DNA of 20,797 bases from CAYLYP01 sp964387795 (GTDB lineage Bacteria; Bacteroidota; Bacteroidia; Bacteroidales; UBA7960), in NCBI GenBank assembly GCA_964387795.1, contig CAYLYP010000057.1:1-20797 (forward strand). Direction: 5' to 3'. Position 1 is the first letter of the stretch, and each line of letters opens with the position of its first letter. The position numbers and the translations under genes are program-made. The notes under the pieces are model-generated. The model was not told the DNA's origin. It did not search any database and saw nothing but the letters and a program-made list of their open reading frames with translations. This document shows positions 8,001 through 14,168 of this stretch, piece after piece.

Positions 8001-9296
8001 TTTATGCCAGGCGTCACCTATAGTCCAAGATATCTTGGGCAGGATTGGGATATGATGGCACCGGGAACAGGTTTTATCTTTGGCAGCCAGGATGACATCC
8101 GCCAAAATGCTGTTAGCGGTGGTTGGATTACTAATGATAATATGTTGAATACCGCATATTCAAAAAAATTCAATGAAAACATTTCTGCCCGCAGCACCAT
8201 TGAGCCTTTGCCAAACCTTAAAATTGAAGTTACCGCCACCCGTAATGATGCATGGACGTTTAGTGAATACTTTAAAGCTGATTCTCTTGGGATTTTTAAT
8301 TCTTTTAGCCCTATGCAAAAAGGCTCATACAGTATTTCTTTTATTGCACTGAATTCATTCTTTGAAAAACAAGATGATAAAAATCATACTTCTTCAAATT
8401 ATAATACTTTCAAAGATTACCTGAATGATATTAGCTTAAGGCTTGCTCAACAAAACCCTAACTGGACCGGAGCTTATAATGATACAACAGGTTTCCCGAT
8501 TGGCTATGGGAAGACATCGCAGGAAGTTCTTATCCCGGCTTTCCTGGCTGCTTATACAGGTAAATCTGCTTCATCAGTTTCATTAAATGCATTTCCAAAA
8601 ATACCAATGCCCAACTGGAGGTTAACTTATGATGGTTTGTCGAAAATCGAGTTCTTTCAGAAGTATTTCAAAAGCGTTACCCTGAACCATGGTTATAAAT
8701 CAACCTATACCGTTAGTAGTTATCAAAGCGATACAAGGTATAAAGAACGTAATGGGTATCCATCTGCAATTGATGAAATCAGTCAAAATTTCATTGCTCA
8801 GAATGAGATAAGCCAGGTTTCAATATCTGAACAGTTCAGCCCTTTGATCAATGTTGACTTCGTATGGCATAACAGCTTGACTACAAGGTTGGAATGGAGA
8901 AAATCAAGGGATGTGAGTTTGAGTTTTGCAAATAACTGGTTGACAGATGTCAATAGCAATGAGTATGTAATAGGCGCGGGATACCGTATTAAAAATCTTG
9001 CATTTAACATTAAGCAGGGGGGCAAATCGAAAAGACTTCAAAGCGACCTTGTGCTAAAAGCTGATTTGTCAATCCGCAAAAACAAAACAGTCCTTCGCAA
9101 ACTGATTGAACAAGTTGACCAGATTTCTTCCGGCCAGACCATTTATTCGATTAATTTCTCAGCCGATTATCAGGTAAGTCCTAAGTTAAACCTTCGATTG
9201 TTCTATGATCAGGTATTAACGGATCCTTTTGTAAGCAATATTTACCCAAATTCTAATACCTTTGCCGGGATAAGTTTAAGGTTTATGTTAATCTAA
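2058..9296 (+). CDS. sprA: SprA (Sov) outer-membrane translocon of the type IX secretion system
   Basis: SprA is the giant outer-membrane beta-barrel through which type IX secretion cargo leaves the periplasm; in gliding species it is needed for motility adhesins and elsewhere for secreted enzymes. The product is 2412 aa, close to the roughly 2400 aa of Flavobacterium SprA and the somewhat longer Porphyromonas Sov. The start is a GTG at 2058, with no in-frame ATG nearby upstream. It gives a clean signal peptide, with basic RIKK and a hydrophobic core at about residues 8-25. Conserved family segments include IYVGGEVFDRIFGG near 155, ANYNTEATFEFENK near 230, SYIDDFEGSKSAIDL near 837, FSVSESFATPQYNPL near 1605 and the C-terminal PFVSNIYPNSNTFAG with a terminal LRFMLI beta-signal-like end. 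A Pro/Lys/Glu-rich segment at about 1925-1955 probably forms an exposed loop. The frame is unbroken over 7.2 kb. It lies 30 nt after ruvA and shares that promoter. Confidence 0.97.
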   Translation: MRIKKTFSGIVILLVIAVLSVFSAFSGRFVYSRPLSFNPETIQSIASPGNLTDTIDKGSGVPLKFSFEETEDFQYDDPSKSHPLYLKNPSNIKTEIIYNPEANEFMQVQKVGDRIIKRPAILSFEEYKDIDMDRMMQSYWREKTRGQGSDKQGGIIPQIYVGGEVFDRIFGGSTIDIRPTGSAELSFGVRSIKRLDPALDEKRQKQTNFNFDQQIQLSVLAKIGDKIEVNANYNTEATFEFENKMKLQYQGKEDEIIKLIEAGDVSLPLPGTLITGSQSLFGLKTQLQFGNTTITGVFSKQETESSTIRVEGGAQTSRFELKADGYEDNRHFLLGQYFYDHYDEGLSRLPIINSAINITKLEVWVTNIGAAITNNRNILAMSDLGESEAYNTNLADGFFQYPNNNSNELYSLMSGAPIREISNISNYLGQSTYDFSSGIDYEIVENAKLLNPNEYTFNPKLGFISLNTTLNPDQVLAVAYQYTLIGDTTTYQVGEFSNGGIDAPQVLIVKLLKGTSINTQLPIWKLMMKNVYNIGAFQVNQSDFRLDILYTSDELGVPMGYFNEGDIKGEPLIRVMGLDRLNTQLDPVPDGIFDFIDGATSSGGTIQSSNGRIYFPVIEPFGKHIRSKFTDPILAEKYSFDSLYTTTKYRAQQFPEKNKYILEGIYKSAGGSDIPLNAINVPQGSVTVTSGGIPLVENQDYTVDYTLGRVKIINEGILNSGSPIDIKLESNTAFSVLKKTIMGAHINQRFSDDLNVGFTIMNMRERPLTQKVNYGDEPISNTIYGLNTTWQTEVPLITRMLDKLPFYSTKTPSKITFNGEFAQLIPGHHRLIGKEGTSYIDDFEGSKSAIDLKNVGTWFMASTPQYQTSAGMFPEGGIATGLAFGYNRAKLSWYVIDPLFVRTSTLTPAHIRNDEDQRSNHFVREILENELFPNKESKNNLPTSMSVLNLAFYPSEKGAYNYDVMPSSYSQGIGADGSLLSPQTRWGGIMRSLKQYPDFEAMNIEYIEFWMLDPFVYDETHSGGDLYFNLGDISEDVLRDGRKLFENGLPITEVPENVDTTIWGRVPTIQPVVNAFDDNTSSRQYQDVGMDGLGDIDERSFFEQEYLNLISTSFGNNSLAYQKAYDDPSSDNFHYFRGSDFDQEEVSILDRYKKYNGTENNSLPPGLENYPTAGTTIPNTEDINDDGTLNESERYFQYKISLRPQDMVIGENFITDIRTARVTPANSETVEVKWYQFKIPLRTPEKTVIGNIQDFKSIRFIRLFLKNFEQPIICRFATFELVRGNWRTYDLDLTVPGEYIPNDESNTSLEVFTVNYEENGSRSPVAYVIPPGIERETDLGTTTLQKQNEQSLSLRVFNLEDGDARAVYKTSDLDMRQFKRLKMFAHAEASHEELGLNDGDVTVFIRLGNDFTNNYYEYEVPMKVTPWGTTASNIYGIWPESNEFDIEFEKLQQLKLDRNELSRQAGSDVSLTSPFVRFDGDNKMTVMGTPTLSSVKVIMIGIRNPRKNFSSMDDDGLSKSVEVWVNELRLYEFEDQGGWAASGRMNANLADLGNVALAGMISTPGFGSIEKKVNDRSKETITSYDVATNLELGKLLPEKAGLRIPMHFSVSESFATPQYNPLNPDILLNDDLETYKTKAERDSVKQISQEYTLRKSLNFTNVTKTKTNPGSKSHIYDLENFNVTYAYTELYSRDINTEYDLRKTYKGAFGYNYSANPKNVAPFSKVKFLNRQPFKIIGDFNFYYLPKLISFRTDIDRGYAESLLRNKSSGIVLIEPNYVKTFSWSRLYDFKYDITKALKLEFSATGLARIDEPPGSIDRDEDDYQWKRDSIWNNIKNMGRMTNYNQSGRITYNLPINKLPLMDWLSANAEYATDFRWTAAALSATELGNSIENSNTKRLNVNGNLVNLYNKVDFLKEINQKGKAKTQVRPGTPPPKPKEESKDSLKTEERINYFKIMTDGFFRILMSVRNVSLSYSSGNGTFMPGVTYSPRYLGQDWDMMAPGTGFIFGSQDDIRQNAVSGGWITNDNMLNTAYSKKFNENISARSTIEPLPNLKIEVTATRNDAWTFSEYFKADSLGIFNSFSPMQKGSYSISFIALNSFFEKQDDKNHTSSNYNTFKDYLNDISLRLAQQNPNWTGAYNDTTGFPIGYGKTSQEVLIPAFLAAYTGKSASSVSLNAFPKIPMPNWRLTYDGLSKIEFFQKYFKSVTLNHGYKSTYTVSSYQSDTRYKERNGYPSAIDEISQNFIAQNEISQVSISEQFSPLINVDFVWHNSLTTRLEWRKSRDVSLSFANNWLTDVNSNEYVIGAGYRIKNLAFNIKQGGKSKRLQSDLVLKADLSIRKNKTVLRKLIEQVDQISSGQTIYSINFSADYQVSPKLNLRLFYDQVLTDPFVSNIYPNSNTFAGISLRFMLI

Positions 9297-9424
9297 GCCT
9301 AAAGCAAGCAAGTTATGGAAGAGAAAAAAAAGAACTTAAATTGTGGAAATAAAAATGACCAAAATTTAAGAGGTTTAAAAAAAGATTGTAATTTTGAAAC
9401 TTAAACAATAAAAAACTTAAAAGC
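9297..9424 (+). promoter_or_regulatory. sprA-gcvH spacer with a promoter candidate
   Basis: This is an A-rich 128-nt spacer with no clear terminator. TAATTTTG at 9389-9396 fits TAnnTTTG and would start transcription about 9402, leaving a short leader before gcvH. The matching -33 is poor (TTTAA near 9365). A 29-codon frame at 9315-9404 (begins MEEKKKNLNCGN) is Lys/Asn-rich and probably chance. Confidence 0.4.
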
Positions 9425-9811
9425 ATGGCTATTCCTAGTAATTTACGCTACACCAGAGAACATGAATGGATTCTCGTTAATGGAAATACCGGCACTATCG
9501 GTGTGACTGATTTTGCTCAAACAGAATTAGGCGATGTTGTTTACATCGAGGTAACTAATATTGATGAACGCGTTTCTGGCGGTGATCCTTTTGGTTCAAT
9601 TGAAGCAGTAAAAACTGTATCTGATTTATTTGCACCAATCACAGGTGTTGTTACCGATTTCAATGAAGATCTTGAAACACAACCTGAATTGGTTAACCAG
9701 GATCCTTATGGAAGAGGTTGGATCATAAAAATGCAAATTGAAAACATTGTTGATGTGGATAGTTTACTTACACCACAGCAATATGACGATTACGTCAAAA
9801 GCTTAAAGTAA
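9425..9811 (+). CDS. gcvH: Glycine cleavage system H protein
   Basis: GcvH is the lipoyl-carrying shuttle protein of the glycine cleavage system. It passes the aminomethyl group from the P-protein to the T-protein and is reoxidised by the L-protein in the cytoplasm. The 128-aa length is normal. The lipoylation site is visible as IEAVKTVSD with Lys63. The N-terminal LRYTREHEWI and the GRGWIIKM segment are also family-typical. No gcvP or gcvT is nearby, so gcvH is separated from its partners here. The vanZ-like gene begins 12 nt after the stop, so the two are likely one operon. Confidence 0.97.
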   Translation: MAIPSNLRYTREHEWILVNGNTGTIGVTDFAQTELGDVVYIEVTNIDERVSGGDPFGSIEAVKTVSDLFAPITGVVTDFNEDLETQPELVNQDPYGRGWIIKMQIENIVDVDSLLTPQQYDDYVKSLK

Positions 9812-9823
9812 CTAGCTTTATTA

Positions 9824-10240
9824 ATGTTTAATAAATCCCTGTTGCCTTCTATTGTTTGGGCTATTGCAATATTGGTACTGATAATGGTACCTGGTAGTAG
9901 CTTTGGAAATACTTCATGGCTTAAATTTCCTCATTTTGATAAATTAGTTCATTTTGTATTGTTTTTTGTCTTTGGAGGATTGCTTTTTTTTGGTCTTGTT
10001 TGTCAAAAGAGTATCAACGATAGAGGTTGGGCATTATGGGTTTATTTTTCGATAATTGGTGTTGGTTATGCCATCCTTACTGAATATATTCAATGGGCAT
10101 TTATTAATAGCCGCAAAGGAAGTATATGGGATGCCCTGGCAAATATATTAGGTTTGTATGTAGGTGTTTGGCTCGCCAATTGGATTATTAAGAAGCAAAA
10201 AAATCTGTTTAGCAGGTTCTTTCAGCCGCAAAACGATTAA
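9824..10240 (+). CDS. VanZ-like integral membrane protein
   Basis: A 138-aa membrane protein with four likely transmembrane segments at about residues 5-23, 42-60, 71-86 and 100-121. The family signature is seen as FPHFDKLVHFVLFFVFG, then TEYIQWAFI and GSIWDALANILG, with polar residues in and beside the membrane helices. The domain is named for VanZ of enterococcal glycopeptide clusters, but family members are widespread and the function of this type is not established. No resistance genes are nearby, so a resistance role should not be inferred. It is 12 nt downstream of gcvH. The start at 9824 places the first helix immediately after a short basic N-terminus. Confidence 0.85.
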   Translation: MFNKSLLPSIVWAIAILVLIMVPGSSFGNTSWLKFPHFDKLVHFVLFFVFGGLLFFGLVCQKSINDRGWALWVYFSIIGVGYAILTEYIQWAFINSRKGSIWDALANILGLYVGVWLANWIIKKQKNLFSRFFQPQND

Positions 10241-10252
10241 TAATGTTCATTA

Positions 10253-10292
10253 TTTGCTTTTTTTGCTGAAATATCGTATTTTAGCAAAAAAA
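10253..10292 (+). promoter_or_regulatory. tonB promoter overlapped by a 16-bp near-perfect palindrome
   Basis: TTTG at 10253-10256 and TATTTTAG at 10277-10284 are 20 nt apart, one base off the Bacteroidota consensus. Positions 10258-10292 form a 35-nt inverted repeat: TTTTTTTGCTGAAATA, a TCG loop, then TATTTTAGCAAAAAAA, fully paired apart from one G-T. The -7 element lies in the right arm. The right arm ends in A, not T, so on the plus strand it lacks the U tract of a normal terminator. Confidence 0.55.
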
Positions 10293-10342
10293 TAAGAACG
10301 TTTTAAAGGGCACCTATCCTTAATTCATAAACTTAAGAAAAA

Positions 10343-11020
10343 ATGGAATTAAAGAAATCTCCAAAAGCTGATTTGGAAAATAAAAGAAGAATATTTCTTC
10401 AGGTAGGTCTTGTATTGTCACTTGCAATAGTATTACTTGCATTTGAGTGGAAGAACTATGAGAGAAAAGAATCTGGTTTGGAAAATTTGGATGTAGTCTT
10501 CGTTGAAGAAGAAGATATTCCTGTTACCCGTCAGGAAACCAATCCAACCCCTCCTCCTCCCGAACCTTCAACAGAGCTTAACATTGTTGAAGATGATGTT
10601 GAAGTTGAGGAAGAATTTGTAATTGATGTTGAAGCAACTGCTACTACTGCTGTTAAGGAATATGTTCCTATTGTGGTAGAAAAAGAAGAAGAAATTGCAG
10701 AAGAGGTTATTTTTACCGTTGTTGAAGAGAACCCGGGTTATCCTGGCGGGGAAGAAGCCCGTATGAAATATCTTCAGCAAAATTTGAAGTATCCTCAGAT
10801 GGCTCGCGAAAGTGGCATTCAGGGAACTGTTTATGTTACCTTTGTTGTTGAAAAAGACGGCAGCATTACTGACGTAAGGATATTAAGAGGTATTGGTGGT
10901 GGCTGCGATGAAGAAGCTGCCAGAGTTGTTAAAGCAATGCCTCGCTGGAATCCTGGTAAACAAAGAGGACAGGCTGTAAGGGTTCAATTCAACCTTCCTA
11001 TCAGGTTTGTTTTAACCTAG
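10343..11020 (+). CDS. TonB family energy transducer
   Basis: TonB proteins carry proton-motive energy from ExbB/ExbD in the inner membrane to outer-membrane receptors. The 225-aa product has one transmembrane anchor at about residues 16-36 after a basic cytoplasmic N-terminus. A periplasmic linker follows with TPPPPEPS near 69-76 and a very acidic stretch at about 80-125. The C-terminal TonB domain (about 137-225) shows LKYPQMARESGIQGTVYVTF and the family ending in a beta-strand, FNLPIRFVLT. The acidic linker, in place of a Pro/Lys-rich one, is common in Bacteroidota. exbB and exbD are not in the window. It has its own promoter candidate and ends before a strong terminator. Which of the several tonB paralogues usual in this phylum it represents cannot be told. 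Confidence 0.93.
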   Translation: MELKKSPKADLENKRRIFLQVGLVLSLAIVLLAFEWKNYERKESGLENLDVVFVEEEDIPVTRQETNPTPPPPEPSTELNIVEDDVEVEEEFVIDVEATATTAVKEYVPIVVEKEEEIAEEVIFTVVEENPGYPGGEEARMKYLQQNLKYPQMARESGIQGTVYVTFVVEKDGSITDVRILRGIGGGCDEEAARVVKAMPRWNPGKQRGQAVRVQFNLPIRFVLT

Positions 11021-11040
11021 TTTAAAACACAACAATTAAT

Positions 11041-11074
11041 AAAAAAAGGTTTGCATTTATGCAAACCTTTTTTT
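11041..11074. terminator. Bidirectional terminator between tonB and recG
   Basis: A perfect 15-bp stem: arms 11041-11055 (A7 then GGTTTGCA) and 11060-11074 (TGCAAACC then T7), with a TTTA loop. A and T runs on opposite sides give a U tract in both directions. It lies 20 nt after the tonB stop and 6 nt from the recG stop, so it serves both convergent genes. Confidence 0.95.
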
Positions 11075-11080
11075 ATTGAA

Positions 11081-13186
11081 TTAACTTATTCTTTCCCAGT
11101 TTTCAGTGTTTTTTATTTGGTCATTTAGTTCTCTTTTGATTCTCATATTATGTACCTCATCCAGGTAGGGATCAGATTCAAGGATGTCTATGGCTTTATT
11201 CCTTGCAATCTTTAATATAGCTTCATCCCTTGTAATATCTGCTATCTTTAAATCAAGGATCCCGCTTTGTTGTGTCCCCTGTATGTCACCGGGTCCCCTG
11301 AGTTTTAAGTCTGCTTCTGCTATTTCAAAACCATCATTTGTCCTAACCATTGTATCAATCCTTAACCTGCCATCTGCAGTGAGCTTATGGCTTGTCATCA
11401 GGATACAATAACTCTGATCAGCACCACGCCCTACGCGCCCCCTAAGCTGATGCAATTGTGATAAACCAAACCTTTCTGCATTTTCAATTACCATTACCGA
11501 AGCATTAGGCACATTAACACCTACTTCTATCACTGTTGTCGCTACCATTATTTGTGTTTCCCTTTTTAAAAATCTTTGCATTTCATAATCCTTATCTTTT
11601 GATTTCATTTTTCCATGAACGATGCCAGTTGCATAATCAGGGAGGGGGAAAGCTCTTGAAATACTCTCATAACCATCCATTAAATCCTTTAGGTCGAGTG
11701 TTTCTGATTCCTGGATAATTGGATAAACAATATAAACCTGCCTGCCGGCTTTAATTTGTTCTTTCATAAAGCCAAATAGCCTTAGCCGGTGTGAGTCGTA
11801 TTGGTGGATTGTTTTAACAGGCTTACGTCCTGGAGGGAGTTCGTTGATTACTGAAACATCAAGGTCTCCGTAGAGTGTCATTGCAAGTGTCCTGGGAATA
11901 GGTGTTGCAGTCATTACCAGGATATGAGGGGGAATAGTGTTTTTTTTCCATAGCCTGGCCCTTTGGGCTACGCCAAATCGATGTTGTTCATCAATAATAA
12001 CAAGTCCAAGTTTATTAAAAGCCACATAATCTTCAATTAATGCATGGGTTCCGATGATTAACTGAATTGTACCATCGGAAAGGGCTGCACTGATTTTCTT
12101 TTTTTCAGAGGATTTTGTAGATCCTGTAAGGAGTTTTATATGGATATCTAAGGGCGCCAGGAGGTGAGAAATTGTTTCGTAATGCTGTTGTGCCAATATT
12201 TCAGTGGGAGCCATCAGACAAGCCTGAAAACCATTATCAAGGGCCATAAGGATTGTCATCACGGCAACAATAGTCTTGCCACTTCCAACATCGCCTTGGA
12301 GCAACCTGTTCATTTGTTTGGATGTTGCAGTATCCTGTCGGATTTCTTTTATTACTTTTTTCTGGGCATTTGTTAGTTCAAACGGGAGGTGATGGTGATA
12401 AAAATCATTGAACAAAGCCCCAATACTTGAAAATGTATGTCCTTGTGATTTTTCAATTCGGATATATTTTAATTTGAGGAGTTTTAACTGGAGGAAAAAG
12501 AACTCTTCAAATTTCAGTCTTGACTGTGCTTTTTTAAGGGCAGCCTGATTTGCCGGGAAATGAATATGGAAAAGTGCTTCTTCTTTGGAGATAAGTTTTA
12601 GGTCAGTAAGGATTGGCTCAGAAAGGGTTTCGTTTATAGCACCCTTAATGCCCGGGAGCAGGTTTTTAATTAGCTTACTGATGCCTTTACTGTCTAGTCC
12701 TTTGGTTTTTAATTTTTCAGATGAAGAATAAACCGGGTATAATTCTGAAGTAAGTGTAAGGTTTTCCGGGGTGGCAATTTCAATTTCAGGATGGACAATA
12801 TTGAATTTCCCGTTAAAACTATTTGGTTTTCCAAAAACAACATATTCAATCCCGGGCTTATAAGCATCTTTTAAAAACCTAATCCCGTTAAACCAAACAA
12901 GTTCTAGCTGACCGCTATGATCTGAAAAAATAGCTGTCATACGTGTAGCCCGTTTCTGTCCATGCAGCATGATATTGGATATTTTGCCTTTAAGTTGGAT
13001 ATATGGCATATCTAACTGAATCTCACTGACAGTATGAAACCGGCTTCTATCAATATATCTAAAAGGGTAAAAATACAGGAGATCTTTAAAAAAGAATATT
13101 TTTAATTCTTTTTTAAGCAAATCTGCCCGCTGAGGGCCAACACCTTTAAGGTACTCAATGGGAGTAGATAAATAATCGGTTGGCAT
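11081..13186 (-). CDS. recG: ATP-dependent DNA helicase RecG
   Basis: RecG is a superfamily 2 DNA translocase that remodels stalled replication forks and branched DNA. The product is 701 aa, normal length. The wedge/OB domain occupies about residues 1-180 (begins with a helix-hairpin-helix-like YLKGVGPQRADLL). The motor shows Walker A GDVGSGKT at 298-305, motif II DEQH at 399-402, motif III TATPIPRT near 426-433, and motif VI QLRGRVGRG with following GADQSY. The accessory IERFGLSQLHQL-type segment is seen as AERFGLSQLHQ. The ATG at 13186 gives the expected N-terminus. A 95-nt gap separates it from the upstream kinase gene on the same strand; no good promoter was found there, so read-through from that gene is possible. 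Confidence 0.97.
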   Translation of the reverse strand: MPTDYLSTPIEYLKGVGPQRADLLKKELKIFFFKDLLYFYPFRYIDRSRFHTVSEIQLDMPYIQLKGKISNIMLHGQKRATRMTAIFSDHSGQLELVWFNGIRFLKDAYKPGIEYVVFGKPNSFNGKFNIVHPEIEIATPENLTLTSELYPVYSSSEKLKTKGLDSKGISKLIKNLLPGIKGAINETLSEPILTDLKLISKEEALFHIHFPANQAALKKAQSRLKFEEFFFLQLKLLKLKYIRIEKSQGHTFSSIGALFNDFYHHHLPFELTNAQKKVIKEIRQDTATSKQMNRLLQGDVGSGKTIVAVMTILMALDNGFQACLMAPTEILAQQHYETISHLLAPLDIHIKLLTGSTKSSEKKKISAALSDGTIQLIIGTHALIEDYVAFNKLGLVIIDEQHRFGVAQRARLWKKNTIPPHILVMTATPIPRTLAMTLYGDLDVSVINELPPGRKPVKTIHQYDSHRLRLFGFMKEQIKAGRQVYIVYPIIQESETLDLKDLMDGYESISRAFPLPDYATGIVHGKMKSKDKDYEMQRFLKRETQIMVATTVIEVGVNVPNASVMVIENAERFGLSQLHQLRGRVGRGADQSYCILMTSHKLTADGRLRIDTMVRTNDGFEIAEADLKLRGPGDIQGTQQSGILDLKIADITRDEAILKIARNKAIDILESDPYLDEVHNMRIKRELNDQIKNTENWERIS

Positions 13187-13281
13187 AATTATATTTTAAC
13201 ATGCCAAGATAACAATTTTCCATATCATTTAAGTAATGACAGGGAAAAAATAAACGAATAAAAAAAACGGCGAGAAAAAGG

Positions 13282-13860
13282 TTAATCTGAAACAGATTCT
13301 TTTTTAACACTTATCTCGACCTTAAGGATGAAAAGTGAACTATTGTCATCCATAGGAAGGAATTGGTAATCCAGGCGGTTGCGCGTCCTTTTGGCAATTT
13401 CGATTAATCCAAGGCCTGCACCCCCTTTTTCAGATAATCTGCCTTCGGTAATTTGTTTTTTGAACATGTTTTTTAGTTCATCACGTGAGGCATTGTTCAC
13501 CTGGTTTATTGCAGCTTCAAGATCTATCCTTTTGGGATTTGATACTTTATTAGAGGTCAGGACATAATAAATATCATTCTTTTTGCCAATGAGGAACAAA
13601 CCTTTCCCTACACTAAACTTATCTGTAATTTCATCGGAATGTTTGCTCATATTCTGCAAGGTCTCAACCATAACAGAATAAACTTTGCGAATTGTTGATA
13701 ATTCCTCATCATTTCGATCCATGTCTTCCTCAGCCATAGAGGTGAACATTTTGGTAATCTGGTGGTTGAATTCTCCCAAATAGACTATTGAAATGCCATT
13801 TTCTGTCATTTCATCATACACGTTCAACACAGATTTTATAAAACTTATGTTCAGGTTCAT
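13282..13860 (-). CDS. SiaB-family GHKL protein kinase
   Basis: A 192-aa protein resembling the SiaB kinases of the SiaABC(D) partner-switch. In Pseudomonas, SiaB phosphorylates the small protein SiaC and the phosphatase SiaA reverses this. Seen here: a conserved N-terminal FIKSVLNVYDEMTENGISIVYLG-like region, shown by YLGEFNHQIT near 27-36; an N-box-like VMVETLQNMSKHS with Asn70; and a GHKL ATP-binding glycine loop, GGAGLGLIEIAKR near 146-158. Family assignment rests on this overall pattern. Neither a SiaC-like phosphoprotein nor a SiaA/SpoIIE phosphatase is in the window, so its partner is unknown. It sits between recG and a hybrid histidine kinase on the same strand. A TATATTTG promoter element lies 36-43 nt upstream. 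An anti-sigma-type kinase is the main alternative. Confidence 0.75.
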   Translation of the reverse strand: MNLNISFIKSVLNVYDEMTENGISIVYLGEFNHQITKMFTSMAEEDMDRNDEELSTIRKVYSVMVETLQNMSKHSDEITDKFSVGKGLFLIGKKNDIYYVLTSNKVSNPKRIDLEAAINQVNNASRDELKNMFKKQITEGRLSEKGGAGLGLIEIAKRTRNRLDYQFLPMDDNSSLFILKVEISVKKESVSD

Positions 13861-13895
13861 CTGTTAAATGTTTGGTTGTGGAATGTTTTAGCTTA

Positions 13896-13903
13896 CAAAT
13901 ATA
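13896..13903 (-). promoter_or_regulatory. -7 element upstream of the SiaB-like gene
   Basis: The minus strand reads TATATTTG, an exact TAnnTTTG match, with an expected start about 28 nt before the ATG. No TTTG is present 19-21 nt further upstream, so the -33 element is weak or absent. Confidence 0.5.
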
Positions 13904-13927
13904 CCTTTTTCTAAGGAATGTTAGAAT

Positions 13928-14008
13928 TCCAGCAAAGGAATAAGTTTTTATTTTAAGAACGTTTTCCTATTTAACCATTAAGAAAGGTTTTTTTTATTCC
14001 AAGCTGGA
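13928..14008. repeat. Long interrupted inverted repeat in the kinase-kinase spacer
   Basis: The left arm TCCAGC-AAA-GGAATAA (13928-13943) pairs with the right arm TTATTCC-AA-GCTGGA (13994-14008). This gives 13 pairs around a small internal loop, closing a 50-nt AT-rich loop. Neither arm is followed by a long T run on the minus strand, so it is not an obvious terminator. It sits just upstream of the SiaB-like promoter element. Confidence 0.65.
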
Positions 14009-14060
14009 GTAAGCCCCTTTTTTATTAATCTTGAAAATCAAAAATCCCTCCTTAAGAAAA

Positions 14061-14100
14061 TTAAACGCTAAAATAATTAAAATATATGAATTAGCGTTAA
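14061..14100 (-). terminator. Weak terminator candidate after the hybrid kinase gene
   Basis: AACGCTAA at 14064-14071 and TTAGCGTT at 14091-14098 form an 8-bp stem with a 19-nt AT-only or nearly AT-only loop, about 70 nt beyond the kinase stop on the minus strand. The sequence after it on that strand is T-rich but lacks a clean T run. A second poor inverted pair (GTGTTT/AAACAC) lies closer to the stop. Apart from these and the 13928 repeat, the 308-nt spacer holds nothing recognised. Confidence 0.35.
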
Positions 14101-14168
14101 AAATGCTCATTTAACCGTGTTTCGCTTATTAAAAACAGAAAAACACAGTATTTCAATGGCTACTTAGG

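Noticed and set aside
9824..10240. Glycopeptide-resistance role for the VanZ-like gene
   Set aside because: VanZ-like domains are widespread in bacteria without such resistance, and no vanHAX-type genes are present.
13204..13211. TATCTTGG on the minus strand as a recG promoter
   Set aside because: It differs from TAnnTTTG and no -33 element is found at the correct distance.
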